DNA from: JAABVD01 sp965204545
Lineage (GTDB): Bacteria; Verrucomicrobiota; Verrucomicrobiia; Opitutales; UBA2995
DNA: 64,000 nt
NCBI GenBank assembly: GCA_965204545.1
Contig: CBDBFA010000003.1
Location: 1,054,001 to 1,118,000 of the forward strand
Reading direction: 5' to 3'
Part shown: piece by piece, positions 26,570-36,042 of the stretch
Position numbering within the stretch: position 1 is the first letter of the stretch
Layout of the letters: the number at the start of each line of letters is the position of its first letter
Made by a program: the position numbers and the translations under genes
Notes under the pieces: model-generated
What the model saw: only the letters and a program-made list of their open reading frames with translations
The model's database searches: none
Told to the model about the DNA's origin: nothing

Positions 26570-27588
26570 TGTTTGCCCAGCTTCTTTTTCAAATCCGCCC
26601 AAAATTTCTCCACGTTATCCTTTGTTATTTTGCGGGCCTCGATATTGATAAATCCGTTTTCATCGGCGCCCGTTTCCCGACCTTCGTGGATGGCCTTCAA
26701 TACCTCGATCGACCTATAACCGTACGAAAACGGATTCTGCACTACGGTTCCATACACTTCTCCGTCGACGATGCCTTGCAAGGTGCGATCGGCCTCATCA
26801 AAGGCGATAACCTTCACCTCTTTGAGGCGGCCCGCCTGTTCCAGCGCTTCCAGAATCAACGGTGGATTGTAGGCAAACAATCCTACCATTCCGGCTATAT
26901 CCGGATTCCGGGCCAGGGTGTCCTCGGCATTTGCTTTGGCTTTGGCGCGATCGAACTGGTCGGTCAGGGTTCCCAGAATGGTAAACTTTTCTCCAACGAT
27001 TTGACTTCCAGGCGGATCGAATCGATTCGGGTCGTGGGAACGATCCAATAACTCGTCGATCACCCCTTGGCGACGGCGGCGAGCGTTGTCCTGTTCCATC
27101 CTTCCGATCAGAATCATTATCGATCCCCCATCCGGCAAGGCCTCCTTGACCAGCTTGCCGCATTCCCTGCCGGCGTCGTAATTGTCCATCCCGATATAGA
27201 TGAGACGATTGGAGTCCGGGGCATCCGAATCCTGCGTGATCAAAATGGTTTGCTCCGCCACCTGATTGAGGAAATCCGTCTGGTTCGCCGCGTCGATGGG
27301 GCTGACGGCTATTCCCGTGGTACCGCGCGTCAACAGATCTTCCAACATACTCTTCTGCTCCACCGCGCCCGCCGCGGGCATCAATACATCGGCGTGGACC
27401 TGGAGGTCGGCGGCTGCCGCCCTGACCCCGCTCTCCGCTATTGTCCAAAACGGATCGACCCCGTTGGAAACGTAGGCGTAACGAGCTTCGTCGCCACCGC
27501 CAGAATCAGAACCGCCTCCGCAGCCGGCCAGAGATAGGGTCAGGATTGCCAGACCTGCGGAGAGAAAAACAGAGGAGAGAATTTTCAT
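26566..27588 (-). CDS. Sugar ABC transporter substrate-binding lipoprotein
   Basis: A 340-residue periplasmic binding protein of the RbsB/peripla_BP_4 class. A lipoprotein signal ends in the lipobox LAGC (about residues 20-23) followed by a glycine/serine-rich linker, so it is probably anchored to a membrane. The mature part has the paired lobes expected (YAYVSNGVDPFWTIAESGVRAA, then LLTRGTTGIAVSPID, later VKVIAFDEADRTLQGIVDG and VVQNPFSYGYRS). It is the first gene of the importer operon. The sequence does not reveal the sugar. Confidence 0.93.
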   Translation of the reverse strand: MKILSSVFLSAGLAILTLSLAGCGGGSDSGGGDEARYAYVSNGVDPFWTIAESGVRAAAADLQVHADVLMPAAGAVEQKSMLEDLLTRGTTGIAVSPIDAANQTDFLNQVAEQTILITQDSDAPDSNRLIYIGMDNYDAGRECGKLVKEALPDGGSIMILIGRMEQDNARRRRQGVIDELLDRSHDPNRFDPPGSQIVGEKFTILGTLTDQFDRAKAKANAEDTLARNPDIAGMVGLFAYNPPLILEALEQAGRLKEVKVIAFDEADRTLQGIVDGEVYGTVVQNPFSYGYRSIEVLKAIHEGRETGADENGFINIEARKITKDNVEKFWADLKKKLGKQ

Positions 27589-27746
27589 GAATAGGTCAAT
27601 ATGGGTAGGGAAAAATTGTGCTCACCATAGGCGCAAGTAGGGGTGGGGAAAAGAAGATTATTGCCCTCCCTTCCAGCCTTAACGGAACGGATTCCGCTGC
27701 CAAATGTGCTCGCCTTGAGCCAAGCTGCCAAGTTAATGGTTATGGC

Positions 27747-28658
27747 GTGAAAAAGACCCTTCTATTATTTGTTTCCATAGGCTTCCTGACGCCGCTCTTC
27801 AGCCGGGCTGCCATCACCGATGCGCAAGGTGGAGGTTTCATCCCTGATGAAACGATCGTCTTTAAAACAGTGCCCGGAAAAGTGACTGACCTGAAGTTGC
27901 ACCTGTTTTTTCCGGAAGGCTACGATACCGGTAAACCGTATCCTGCCATAGTCCTGTTTTTTGGGGGTGGCTGGAATGGAGGAACTGCGGCTCACTTTTT
28001 TATTCAGGCAAAGTACTTGGCTTCCCGGGGAATGGTAACCATCTGTCCGGATTACCGCACCAGGAGTAGTCATGGGGTTTTGCCTTATCAGTGCGTGGAG
28101 GATGGGAAGGCGGCCATGCGTTATGTGCGGCAACACGCCGGGAAACTGGGAATTGATCCCAATCGTATCGCTGCAGGTGGAGGATCAGCCGGGGGGCATG
28201 TAGCGGCGGCGACCGCTACCCTTGACCGGTTCGATGTTGGGAGGGATCTCCATATAAGCTGTGTTCCCAATGCCTTGGTGCTGTTCAATCCCGTGTATGA
28301 CAACGGACCTGATGGTTATGGCTACGACCGGGTCAAAGATTATTGGGAAGTCTTCTCACCCATGCATAACATTGATCGGGATCATCCCCCGACGATTGTC
28401 TTACTAGGAGATGAAGACAATCTTGTGCCGGTTTCAACCGCGGAGGCCTACCAGCAGCAGTTGCAGGAGTTGGGTATCCGATCCGAACTGCATGTTTATC
28501 CCGGCGCCCCCCATGGATTCTTCAATTGGAACCGGGATAAGACTCCAGACAAGGAATTGTTCGTCGCAACATTGACCGCAGCCGATAGCTTTCTGGCATC
28601 GCTCGGCTTTCTCGAAGGTAAGCCCAATATCATTCAGTGGGTAGCCGCCCAACGCTGA
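27747..28658 (+). CDS. Secreted alpha/beta hydrolase (carbohydrate-esterase-like)
   Basis: About 303 residues from the GTG at 27747, chosen because it begins a signal peptide (VKKTLLLFVSIGFLTPLFSRA); an open frame runs further upstream to 27618 but looks non-coding. The BD-FAE/esterase-lipase fold shows an oxyanion segment LFFGGGWNGG (FGGGW instead of the usual HGGGW), the nucleophile elbow GGGSAGGH, Asp in LLGDEDNLVP and His in PGAPHGFFNW. It may deacylate polysaccharides or act on small esters. It is divergent from the sugar importer operon and could share its regulation. Confidence 0.87.
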   Translation: MKKTLLLFVSIGFLTPLFSRAAITDAQGGGFIPDETIVFKTVPGKVTDLKLHLFFPEGYDTGKPYPAIVLFFGGGWNGGTAAHFFIQAKYLASRGMVTICPDYRTRSSHGVLPYQCVEDGKAAMRYVRQHAGKLGIDPNRIAAGGGSAGGHVAAATATLDRFDVGRDLHISCVPNALVLFNPVYDNGPDGYGYDRVKDYWEVFSPMHNIDRDHPPTIVLLGDEDNLVPVSTAEAYQQQLQELGIRSELHVYPGAPHGFFNWNRDKTPDKELFVATLTAADSFLASLGFLEGKPNIIQWVAAQR

Positions 28659-28772
28659 AAGAGGGCGTTCCAGCATCCAAGGCCGACGGGAAAGGTACTG
28701 AAAAATTTCCATAGTGCCGACCATTTGTCATGATTCATCGGACTAGCCCTTTTGCCTTTTCTGAAAATTGCA

Positions 28773-30383
28773 GTGGATAAGAACGCCAAAGTAAAACAAT
28801 CGCAAACTGACACGGGAGCCAGTTACCAAGTTGGCCGGGACAACCTCCGGAAATTCGGTCTGGATATCAACGCGCCGGTATTCCTGACTTCCAGTCTGGT
28901 CATCATCATTTTCGTCCTGGTGACGCTCGTCTTTCAGGAACAGGCAACAATCGTATTTGAGAATCTCCGCCTTTGGATGACTTCCCATTTGGACTGGGTC
29001 TTCCTCCTTACCAGTAGCCTTCTCGTGCTGTTTTGTTTGTACCTGATCGTCTCCCCGCTCGGAAAGATTCGCCTCGGTGGACAGAATGCAGAGCCGGATT
29101 ATTCCACTTCAACCTGGATAGCCATGCTCTTTTCAGCCGGCTTGGCCATTGGGCTGGTCTATTTCGGCGTAGCCGAGCCCGTACACCATTTTCAGAACCC
29201 GCCCTTCAACATGGCCAAGGTTTACGATGGACAACATCCATCGCCCGGCCTCCATGATCCGGATGTTCAAGCGGCCTGGGATATCAGCCTTGCAGCCATA
29301 ACCTTCCACTGGGGACTCCATGGATGGGCGGGTTACGCCGTCGTTGGGCTGGCCCTCGCTTTTTTCACTTACAACCGGGGGCTGCCGCTCGCGTTGCGGT
29401 CAGCGTTTTATCCCCTTCTCGGTGACCGCATTTGGGGTTGGCCCGGCCACGTCATAGATACCCTTGCCGTTTTTGCGACCTTGTTCGGGCTCGCGCCTTC
29501 GCTTGGGCTGGGCGCAGAGCAGGTCACATCAGGGCTCAACTATCTGTTCGACATCCCCGCCACCGATACCACCAAGGTGACTCTAATTGTGGTGATTACC
29601 GCTATTGCAACAGCTTCAGTGCTAAGCGGAATCAATGTGGGCATCAAACGGCTCAGCCAATTCAATATCGGCCTCACCGCGGCATTGTTCCTGTTCGTCA
29701 TCGTGGTCGGCCCGACGGGTGCGATCTTCAGCAGTTTTTTCAGAGGGCTTGGCACCTATATTGTCGAAGTCGTACCCTTCAGCAACTGGGTTGGACGCAC
29801 CGACAACTACTTCATCCATGACTGGTCGGCATTCCATTTGGCATGGTGGATTGCCTGGGGTCCGTTTGTTGGAACCTTCATCGCCCGCATTTCAAAGGGA
29901 CGCACCGTCCGCCAGTTTATGCTCTGCGTACTGATCCTGCCGATGTTGATCGTTCTTTTGTGCATGAGCACTTTTGGCGGCACTGCCATCTACCAATTCC
30001 TCGCCCATGGCTACACGGGGGTGATGGAAAGCGTGGCAGCAGGGTCGTACGAACTCTCGCTCTTCAAAATGCTTGAGCACCTCCCTTTCACAAGACTCGC
30101 TTCATTCGTCAGCATTGTCCTGTTAATCATCTTTTTTATCACATCCTCGGACTCCGGTTCCTTGGTTGTCGATACCATCACAGCTGGCGGAAAGCTGCAC
30201 GGGCCCGTTGTCCAACGGGTGTTCTGGTGCTCTGCAGAAGGGTTTGTGGCAATTGCCCTCTTGCTCGGAGGCGGGTTAAAAGCCTTGCAGACAGCCGCAC
30301 TTGCATCGGGTTTCCCTTTTTCCTTTGTAATCTTGGGAATGGGAATTTGCACATGGATGGCGCTTCGGAAAGAAGCTGATTAA
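28773..30383 (+). CDS. BCCT family betaine/carnitine/choline transporter
   Basis: About 536 residues with roughly twelve membrane helices. The start is uncertain: GTG at 28773 is preferred over TTG at 28752, and neither has a clear ribosome site. The conserved BCCT core is visible: HWGLHGWAGYAVVGLALAF and the later WWIAWGPFVGTFIARISKGRTVRQF. It would import quaternary ammonium osmolytes driven by sodium or protons, fitting a saline habitat and the Mrp-type antiporter further along. The C-terminus is short (MALRKEAD), without the long osmosensory tail of BetP. Confidence 0.92.
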   Translation: MDKNAKVKQSQTDTGASYQVGRDNLRKFGLDINAPVFLTSSLVIIIFVLVTLVFQEQATIVFENLRLWMTSHLDWVFLLTSSLLVLFCLYLIVSPLGKIRLGGQNAEPDYSTSTWIAMLFSAGLAIGLVYFGVAEPVHHFQNPPFNMAKVYDGQHPSPGLHDPDVQAAWDISLAAITFHWGLHGWAGYAVVGLALAFFTYNRGLPLALRSAFYPLLGDRIWGWPGHVIDTLAVFATLFGLAPSLGLGAEQVTSGLNYLFDIPATDTTKVTLIVVITAIATASVLSGINVGIKRLSQFNIGLTAALFLFVIVVGPTGAIFSSFFRGLGTYIVEVVPFSNWVGRTDNYFIHDWSAFHLAWWIAWGPFVGTFIARISKGRTVRQFMLCVLILPMLIVLLCMSTFGGTAIYQFLAHGYTGVMESVAAGSYELSLFKMLEHLPFTRLASFVSIVLLIIFFITSSDSGSLVVDTITAGGKLHGPVVQRVFWCSAEGFVAIALLLGGGLKALQTAALASGFPFSFVILGMGICTWMALRKEAD

Positions 30384-30582
30384 GCCATCCGGAACGCCCC
30401 TTTCGAGAAAGGAAAATCCTGTCTTCCCGGGCCACACAGGCAAGCGGGAAATGTCCCCACTCAGGTCAAGCCTTCACTGAACCGGTTTCAGGCGGAACGG
30501 TTTGAATACGGATGGGAAGGATAGACGGGATGAGCAGATCAAAAATGTGTTCCGGAGAACTCCCGTACGTCCATGCATCCCA

Positions 30583-30882
30583 TCAGGCTGCGTCGGGGTC
30601 GACACATTTGGGCCCAAGCATCGGATCCTGTGAGATGGGAATTACCGGATAATTCTCGGCTTCCGCGTTCAAATCGATCCATTCTTCGTACTCGTCGGGC
30701 AATTCATCTTCAGCGAAAATGGCTGTCACCGGGCATTCATCGACGCATGCGTTGCAATCGATGCATGTATCCGGGTTGATATAAAGCCGGTCCGGCGCTT
30801 CGTGGAAGGCCTCCACCGGGCAGACGTCCACGCAGCTGGTGTACTTACAATCGATACATAAACCTGTTACTATGTAGGCCAT
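30583..30882 (-). CDS. fdxA: 7Fe-type ferredoxin (FdxA-like)
   Basis: A 99-residue ferredoxin. The start at 30882 is supported by a strong ribosome site (AAGGAGAT, six bases upstream); longer frames upstream are not coding. The cysteines are Cys9, 12, 17, 21 and 40, 43, 46, 50. The pattern and the C-terminal extension (FAEDELPDEYEEWIDLNAE) match Azotobacter FdI-type [3Fe-4S][4Fe-4S] ferredoxins; there Cys9, Cys17 and Cys50 would bind the 3Fe cluster. It is a cytoplasmic electron carrier, monocistronic, transcribed away from the DUF1080 gene. Confidence 0.93.
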   Translation of the reverse strand: MAYIVTGLCIDCKYTSCVDVCPVEAFHEAPDRLYINPDTCIDCNACVDECPVTAIFAEDELPDEYEEWIDLNAEAENYPVIPISQDPMLGPKCVDPDAA

Positions 30883-31160
30883 AACATCTCCTTGTTTCCA
30901 GAATAGAGAATTCAACCGAACGCAAATATCAACGAGAAAAGTAAATAAGAAGGCATAAATCTCGCCTCGACTTTTTCCCTGTATGGAGGAAAGTAATCGA
31001 GGCCACTCGAATCCGGCCAATAAATCACCGCTTGGCGGCTGAATGGCAGGGAGGAGTTTCAACAGGATGGCGACACCCTGAAAGACCTCAACCAGCAAAA
31101 GGAGAAAGAACTGGCTTGAGAGATGATGAAAAATATACCGTATTCTTACACATGGCTGTT

Positions 31161-31949
31161 ATGAAAAGTTATCTATGCAAATTTTCCCGGTTTACCGGCC
31201 GCACTTCGTTGGCCGGTACGCTTGCCATATTCTTATTTTTCAGCTCAGTTCTCCGAGCCCAGGACGGGTTTGACCTGCTGTTCAACGGTAAAGACCTGGA
31301 TGGCTGGGAAGGACAAGCGGAGCTTTGGGAAGTAAGAGACGGACTCATAGTGGGAACGACAGAAGATCATACCATCGAAAACAACAGCTTCCTCATCCAC
31401 CGGGATTTCAAGCCCGCCAACTTCCATCTGAAGATGAAACTCAAATTGCTGGGGAGCAACAATTCGGGGATCATGTACCGGGCCCAGAATATCGAGGGCG
31501 TCTCCCATGCGCTCTCCGGGCCGCAAATGGACGTTCATCCCCAGCTCGAATACCAGGGCATGTATTACAGCGAAAAAACAGGCCGTGGCATCGTAGCCCA
31601 ACGCGGTCAGAAAGTTACCGTATCGGAAGAAGTCAATGCCAAAGGCAGAACCACTCCCAAGGTCACCGGCCAACTGGGCAAGGAACCCAATTTCGATTTG
31701 TCTGAATGGAATGAATACGAGGTTATTGCGGTCAACAAACGTCATATCCACCTTATCAACGGGGTAGTGACCGTCGACGTCATAGACCGCGATCCATCCA
31801 CTGCTCCATCCGGCTCCATTGGCATACAATTACACCAGGGTCCGCCCATGACTGTGGAGGTAAAAGACATCGCGGTTAAACCCCTGCGAGGCGCGGAAGC
31901 ACGTGAAACCATCAGAGCTGCTCTTGACCGGCCGGTAAAAAAAAAATGA
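31161..31949 (+). CDS. DUF1080 (3-keto-disaccharide hydrolase) protein, probably frameshifted
   Basis: About 262 residues from the ATG at 31161 (another ATG lies at 31152), with a signal peptide ending near SSVLRAQDG. The DUF1080 beta-sandwich shows FDLLFNGKDLDGWEG, FHLKMKLKLLGSNNSGIMYRAQ, SEWNEYEVIAVNKRHIHLINGVVTVDVID and GSIGIQLHQGPPMTVEVKDI. DUF1080 proteins include 3-keto-disaccharide hydrolases. The frame ends at a TGA directly after a run of ten A (31937-31946). Removing one A would join it to the next frame, which has no proper start. I therefore think the two were one protein of about 1100 residues. Confidence 0.88.
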   Translation: MKSYLCKFSRFTGRTSLAGTLAIFLFFSSVLRAQDGFDLLFNGKDLDGWEGQAELWEVRDGLIVGTTEDHTIENNSFLIHRDFKPANFHLKMKLKLLGSNNSGIMYRAQNIEGVSHALSGPQMDVHPQLEYQGMYYSEKTGRGIVAQRGQKVTVSEEVNAKGRTTPKVTGQLGKEPNFDLSEWNEYEVIAVNKRHIHLINGVVTVDVIDRDPSTAPSGSIGIQLHQGPPMTVEVKDIAVKPLRGAEARETIRAALDRPVKKK

Positions 31950-32046
31950 AGGGCTCCCCGAAGGACTAGCCGTCAACGAAAACCGGGCCACACCGGTCGA
32001 CAAGATAACCGTTCCGAAAGGATTCCAGGTTGAACTCCTCTACTCC

Positions 32047-34452
32047 GTGCCCGGAGATACTCAAGGCTCCTGGGTGAACCTCGGGCTCGACGGCAAAAAT
32101 CGCCTCATTGCCAGCGACCAATTTGGTCCGCTTTACCGCTTTCCGGCCCCAGCCCCGGGCAAACGACTCGACCCCGCTGACATCGAGGAGGTTCCCGCCA
32201 AGATAACAGCGGTCAACGGTATGCTGTGGGCCTTCGATTCGCTCTACGTTGGAGTTAATGATTACGAGGATAGCAGTAAGTCGGGTCTCTACCGTCTGAC
32301 TGATTCCAATGGGGATGATCATCTCGACCAGGTGCAATTGCTTCGGCACATTTCAGCCCGGGGCGATCACGGAGTCCACGCCGTCAAACTCGCTCCCGAC
32401 GGAAAATCCATTTTCCTCATATGCGGCAACAATGCGGAACCTGTCCCCGCGGACATCTACCGCATTTCCAACAATTGGGGCGAAGACCACCTCCTTCCCC
32501 GTATGCCGGATGGTCGCGGTCACAACCGCCACCGTTTGGCTCCCGGGGGAATCATTTATAAAGTCTCCCCAGACGGAACCCATTGGGAAGTCTACTCTTC
32601 GGGCTACCGCAATATCTTCGATGCCGACTTCAATGCCGATGGTGAACTCTTCACCTATGACGCGGACATGGAGTACGATTTCAACACCCCTTGGTACCGG
32701 CCCACCCGGGTGAATCACGTAGTTAGCGGATCCGACTACGGCTGGCGCAACGGAACGGGAAAATGGGCCGAGTGGTACGCCGACAGCCTCCCGGCGGCTG
32801 TCAATATCGGTCCTGGTTCACCAACTGGGATTGCCTTCGGCTACGGGGCCAAATTCCCGGCAAAATACCAGAAAGCGCTGTTTATCCAGGATTGGAGCTG
32901 GGGAAAACTTTACGCGGTCCACTTGGAGCCAAAAGGTTCCAGCTACACGGGAGAAAAGGAATTGTTCATTTCCGGGGTTCCCCTCCCCTTGACGGACTTG
33001 GTCATTCATCCGGATGACGGAGCCATGTATTTCACCATCGGCGGGCGCCGGGTACAATCCGGGCTCTATCGGGTAACCTATACCGGTGACGAAAACACCT
33101 CTCCAGTGTTAACCGTAACGGATGGACAAGGAGCCCGCGCATTGCGCCAAAGCCTGGAAAGCTATCATGGAAGAATGGGGAACGAGGCCATCCCTTTTTT
33201 TTGGGATCATTTGGATCATGACGATCCCTTCATCCGTAACGCAGCCCGCGCCGCCCTGGAAAGCCAACCACCGAGCAGGTGGAGCGATAGGGCATTTAGC
33301 GAAAAGCGTCACGGGCACAAGATTCAGGCCTTACTGGCCCTCACCCGGGTTTGGGGAACCGATCCATTCCATCGCGAGGAATCCGACCCTCCAGTAAACA
33401 TGGCTCAACGCGTTCTAATCTTATCGGCGCTGGCGGATATCGACTATGGATCCCTATCCGAACGCAACCGCCAAGCGCTCGTGCGCACCTATCACGTGGC
33501 CTTGAACCGGTTCGGGCGCCCCGAGGATGACCTGGTTGACAAGATCATCAACCAACTCGATCCCCATTTTCCAGCCCGCACCAAGGAATCGAATCGCCTG
33601 CTTTGCGAGGCCCTGGTTTACCTGCAGGCGCCCAGCGCGGCCAAGAAGGCCATCGGTCTGTTGAATACCGCTATCACGCAAGAAGAACAAATGGAGTATG
33701 CCCGTTCGCTACGCATGTTGCGGAACGGTTGGACCCACGCACTCCGCACCAACTATTTCGAGTGGTTTCTCAAAGCGGCCAACTATCGCGGAGGCGCCAG
33801 TTTTGTCCAGTTCATGAGCCGCATCCGGGCCGACGCAGTGGCCACGCTTACCGAACGGGAAAAAATCGACTTGGCAGAAATCCTCATGCGAAAGCCCGAA
33901 GCAAAATCGCCCCTGGAAGCCGCCACGGCCACATTGGCGGGACGAACCGCCTCGACCAATTGGGCGGTGGATGATCTCTCCAGGGTGGGCGACCACATGA
34001 GGGGAAGGGACTTCGAGCGGGGCCGTAAAATGTTCGCGGCAACCGCCTGCTTTTCCTGCCACCGCTTCAACAACGAAGGCGGCGCTAACGGACCTGACCT
34101 GACCTCGGCCGGCCACCGTTATTCACCCCGAGACTTACTCGATCAAATAATAAACCCCAGCAAGGAAATCAACGAACAGTTTGTTCCCGTTCAGGTGACC
34201 CAGGTCGATGGTCAAACACATTATGGAATCATTGTAAATCTGAACAGGGATACGATCTGGATTAACACCGACTTGGCCAATCCCGACCAGAGGATCGTGT
34301 TGGACCGCAAACGGATAAAGAGCATTAGCCCGTCTCCGGTTTCACCCATGCCTCCAGGCCTTTTGAACCGTCTGGAAAAAGAGGAGATTTTCGACTTGTT
34401 GGCTTACATTCTGAGCGGGGGCAACCCCCAGGATGAGCGCTTCGCTAATTGA
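32047..34452 (+). CDS. PVC-type haem-binding sugar-dehydrogenase-like protein
   Basis: Coordinates start at the first possible codon (GTG 32047), but coding similarity begins upstream: the frame is open from 31939 and reads PVDKITVPKGFQVELLYSVP, the usual start of the domain. Domain order: a beta-propeller like soluble glucose dehydrogenase (first 330 residues, with DADFNADGELFTYDADMEYD and GSDYGWRNGTGKW), a HEAT-like helical region (about 350-640), and a C-terminal cytochrome domain with CFSCH and ANGPDLTSAGHRYSPRDLL. No signal peptide is present, which fits it being the C-terminal part of a fusion with the preceding DUF1080 protein. Confidence 0.88.
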   Translation: MPGDTQGSWVNLGLDGKNRLIASDQFGPLYRFPAPAPGKRLDPADIEEVPAKITAVNGMLWAFDSLYVGVNDYEDSSKSGLYRLTDSNGDDHLDQVQLLRHISARGDHGVHAVKLAPDGKSIFLICGNNAEPVPADIYRISNNWGEDHLLPRMPDGRGHNRHRLAPGGIIYKVSPDGTHWEVYSSGYRNIFDADFNADGELFTYDADMEYDFNTPWYRPTRVNHVVSGSDYGWRNGTGKWAEWYADSLPAAVNIGPGSPTGIAFGYGAKFPAKYQKALFIQDWSWGKLYAVHLEPKGSSYTGEKELFISGVPLPLTDLVIHPDDGAMYFTIGGRRVQSGLYRVTYTGDENTSPVLTVTDGQGARALRQSLESYHGRMGNEAIPFFWDHLDHDDPFIRNAARAALESQPPSRWSDRAFSEKRHGHKIQALLALTRVWGTDPFHREESDPPVNMAQRVLILSALADIDYGSLSERNRQALVRTYHVALNRFGRPEDDLVDKIINQLDPHFPARTKESNRLLCEALVYLQAPSAAKKAIGLLNTAITQEEQMEYARSLRMLRNGWTHALRTNYFEWFLKAANYRGGASFVQFMSRIRADAVATLTEREKIDLAEILMRKPEAKSPLEAATATLAGRTASTNWAVDDLSRVGDHMRGRDFERGRKMFAATACFSCHRFNNEGGANGPDLTSAGHRYSPRDLLDQIINPSKEINEQFVPVQVTQVDGQTHYGIIVNLNRDTIWINTDLANPDQRIVLDRKRIKSISPSPVSPMPPGLLNRLEKEEIFDLLAYILSGGNPQDERFAN

Positions 34453-34471
34453 GTAACAAGCGGCAAGCGGG

Positions 34472-35860
34472 CTAGCCAGAATCCGGACGAACCCAGTTGT
34501 CATACTCCATTCCCATGCTATCGATGACGGCCTGTAATTTCTGTCGAGCCGCCACGGCCTCCGGCCCTGCTTTGGCTGGATCGATCGGCTGGGTCTCCTC
34601 CGGGTCGATCATCAGGTCGTAGAGGTTGCCACTCTGTTCGGACAGCTTCCAGCGCTTGTCCAAGGCCCAACGCTGCAAGGTGAACCTTTCCTTGTTCACC
34701 CCCGGCAAGGGATCGTGATGAAAAAACAACCAGTCCCGATGGGAACCGGGTTGCCCTTTGATTTGAGGCAGAAGCGATTCACCATCGAATACCTCCCCCT
34801 TGGGTGGAGCGATGCCACAGGCCTGGAAAATCGTGGGAATGATGTCGTTACAATCCACCAAGTCCTCCACCACGTGACCCGATGCCGCCGTTCCGGACCA
34901 CCCGACAATCAAGGGCACGTGAGTGCCGCGAAGGTTGGTATATCCCTTTCCGCCCGGAACAATACGGCCATCCTTCAATTTTGAACGCGCGTGCAAGGGT
35001 GAACCGTTGTCGCTGTAAAACATTATCAGGGTATCTTTGGCCAAACCCAATTCAATCACCTTGGCCTCGATGCGACCGACCAATTTATCCATGTATTCCA
35101 CCATATCGTGAAAAAACCGCCCATCCTCCTGGTGGCGGTCCTCCCTCCACTCCGGGCTATCCGGGGTGGGTTGAAAAGGCCCATGGGTCAATGCCATGGG
35201 GTAATAGATAAAAAAGGGCTGATCCCGGTAGCGTTCCATAAAATGGTTCAGGTAATCCACAAACAAATCGGGCCCATATTCTCCCTCCGTATCCTCCAGG
35301 TAGTCCCCGTTGTCATTTATGTGCGGATCGGGAAACCGGCTTCCCTTGTCCTCGGTGTGCTCGGAATGCCAAAGAAAAAATTCCTCGAAACCCGACTCCT
35401 CGACCCGTTGTCCCAGGCCCCGCCATTCCGGCAGGAATCCGGGCGGATTATAACTCTGCAATTGCCATTTGCCCACTATGCAGGTGCGGTATCCAGCCTC
35501 GGTCATCCAGTGGCCGAAGGTTTTTTCATCGGGTTTCAGAATCCCGAAGGAATGCCAGTTTCGCCAATTGTATTTCCCCGTCATCAAGGACACCCGCGTC
35601 GGGGTGCAGAGAGGAAGGGCATGGGCATTGGCAAAGCGCACCCCGTTCTGTGCCAGTCGATCCAAAACCGGGGTTTCGTAGGATACACCTCCATAACAAC
35701 CTAGAGTTTCGTAGCCCAGGTCGTCGGCCATGATCAGGATGACATTGGGCTTGGTTCGTGTATTGGCCGTGGCCTCTGGTAAACTCCCGGCAAAACCTGA
35801 AAGCAAAACCAACCCCGCCACGGTAAGGAAAATAGATCGTTTAGCCATTTTTTGAGTCAT
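34472..35860 (-). CDS. Sulfatase (classical CTPTR motif)
   Basis: About 462 residues from the ATG at 35860 (ATG 35848 also possible); an open frame continues to 36013 but precedes the signal peptide (MAKRSIFLTVAGLVLLSGFAGS). The start PNVILIMADDLGYETLGCYGG carries metal ligands, and PLCTPTRVSLMTGKYN holds the formylglycine site Cys85 in a perfect C-x-P-x-R signature. FYSDNGSPL and HVPLIVGW are also typical. The mature enzyme should be periplasmic or extracellular and remove sulfate from carbohydrates. It is convergent with the cytochrome gene (19-base gap) and divergent from katG. Confidence 0.92.
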   Translation of the reverse strand: MTQKMAKRSIFLTVAGLVLLSGFAGSLPEATANTRTKPNVILIMADDLGYETLGCYGGVSYETPVLDRLAQNGVRFANAHALPLCTPTRVSLMTGKYNWRNWHSFGILKPDEKTFGHWMTEAGYRTCIVGKWQLQSYNPPGFLPEWRGLGQRVEESGFEEFFLWHSEHTEDKGSRFPDPHINDNGDYLEDTEGEYGPDLFVDYLNHFMERYRDQPFFIYYPMALTHGPFQPTPDSPEWREDRHQEDGRFFHDMVEYMDKLVGRIEAKVIELGLAKDTLIMFYSDNGSPLHARSKLKDGRIVPGGKGYTNLRGTHVPLIVGWSGTAASGHVVEDLVDCNDIIPTIFQACGIAPPKGEVFDGESLLPQIKGQPGSHRDWLFFHHDPLPGVNKERFTLQRWALDKRWKLSEQSGNLYDLMIDPEETQPIDPAKAGPEAVAARQKLQAVIDSMGMEYDNWVRPDSG

Positions 35861-36042
35861 TGTGTTGTTGAAAACAGTTACCACTTCCATCACCCCCATG
35901 GGAAGCTCCAATACCAAAACCCGAGCCAGATTCCCCTTGCCTGGGAACGAAAGAATCCATTTCTTAATTCCTCTTTTCCGCAGGCTTGCGACGATTCCGG
36001 AAGTTTGCGCCATAATCAGAACACTTTAACAGGAAGAATGAA

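Noticed and set aside
30398..30412. CCTTTCGAGAAAGG hairpin after the BCCT gene as a terminator.
   Set aside because: The stem is short and the following bases are AAAATCC, not a T-run, so I could not support an intrinsic terminator.
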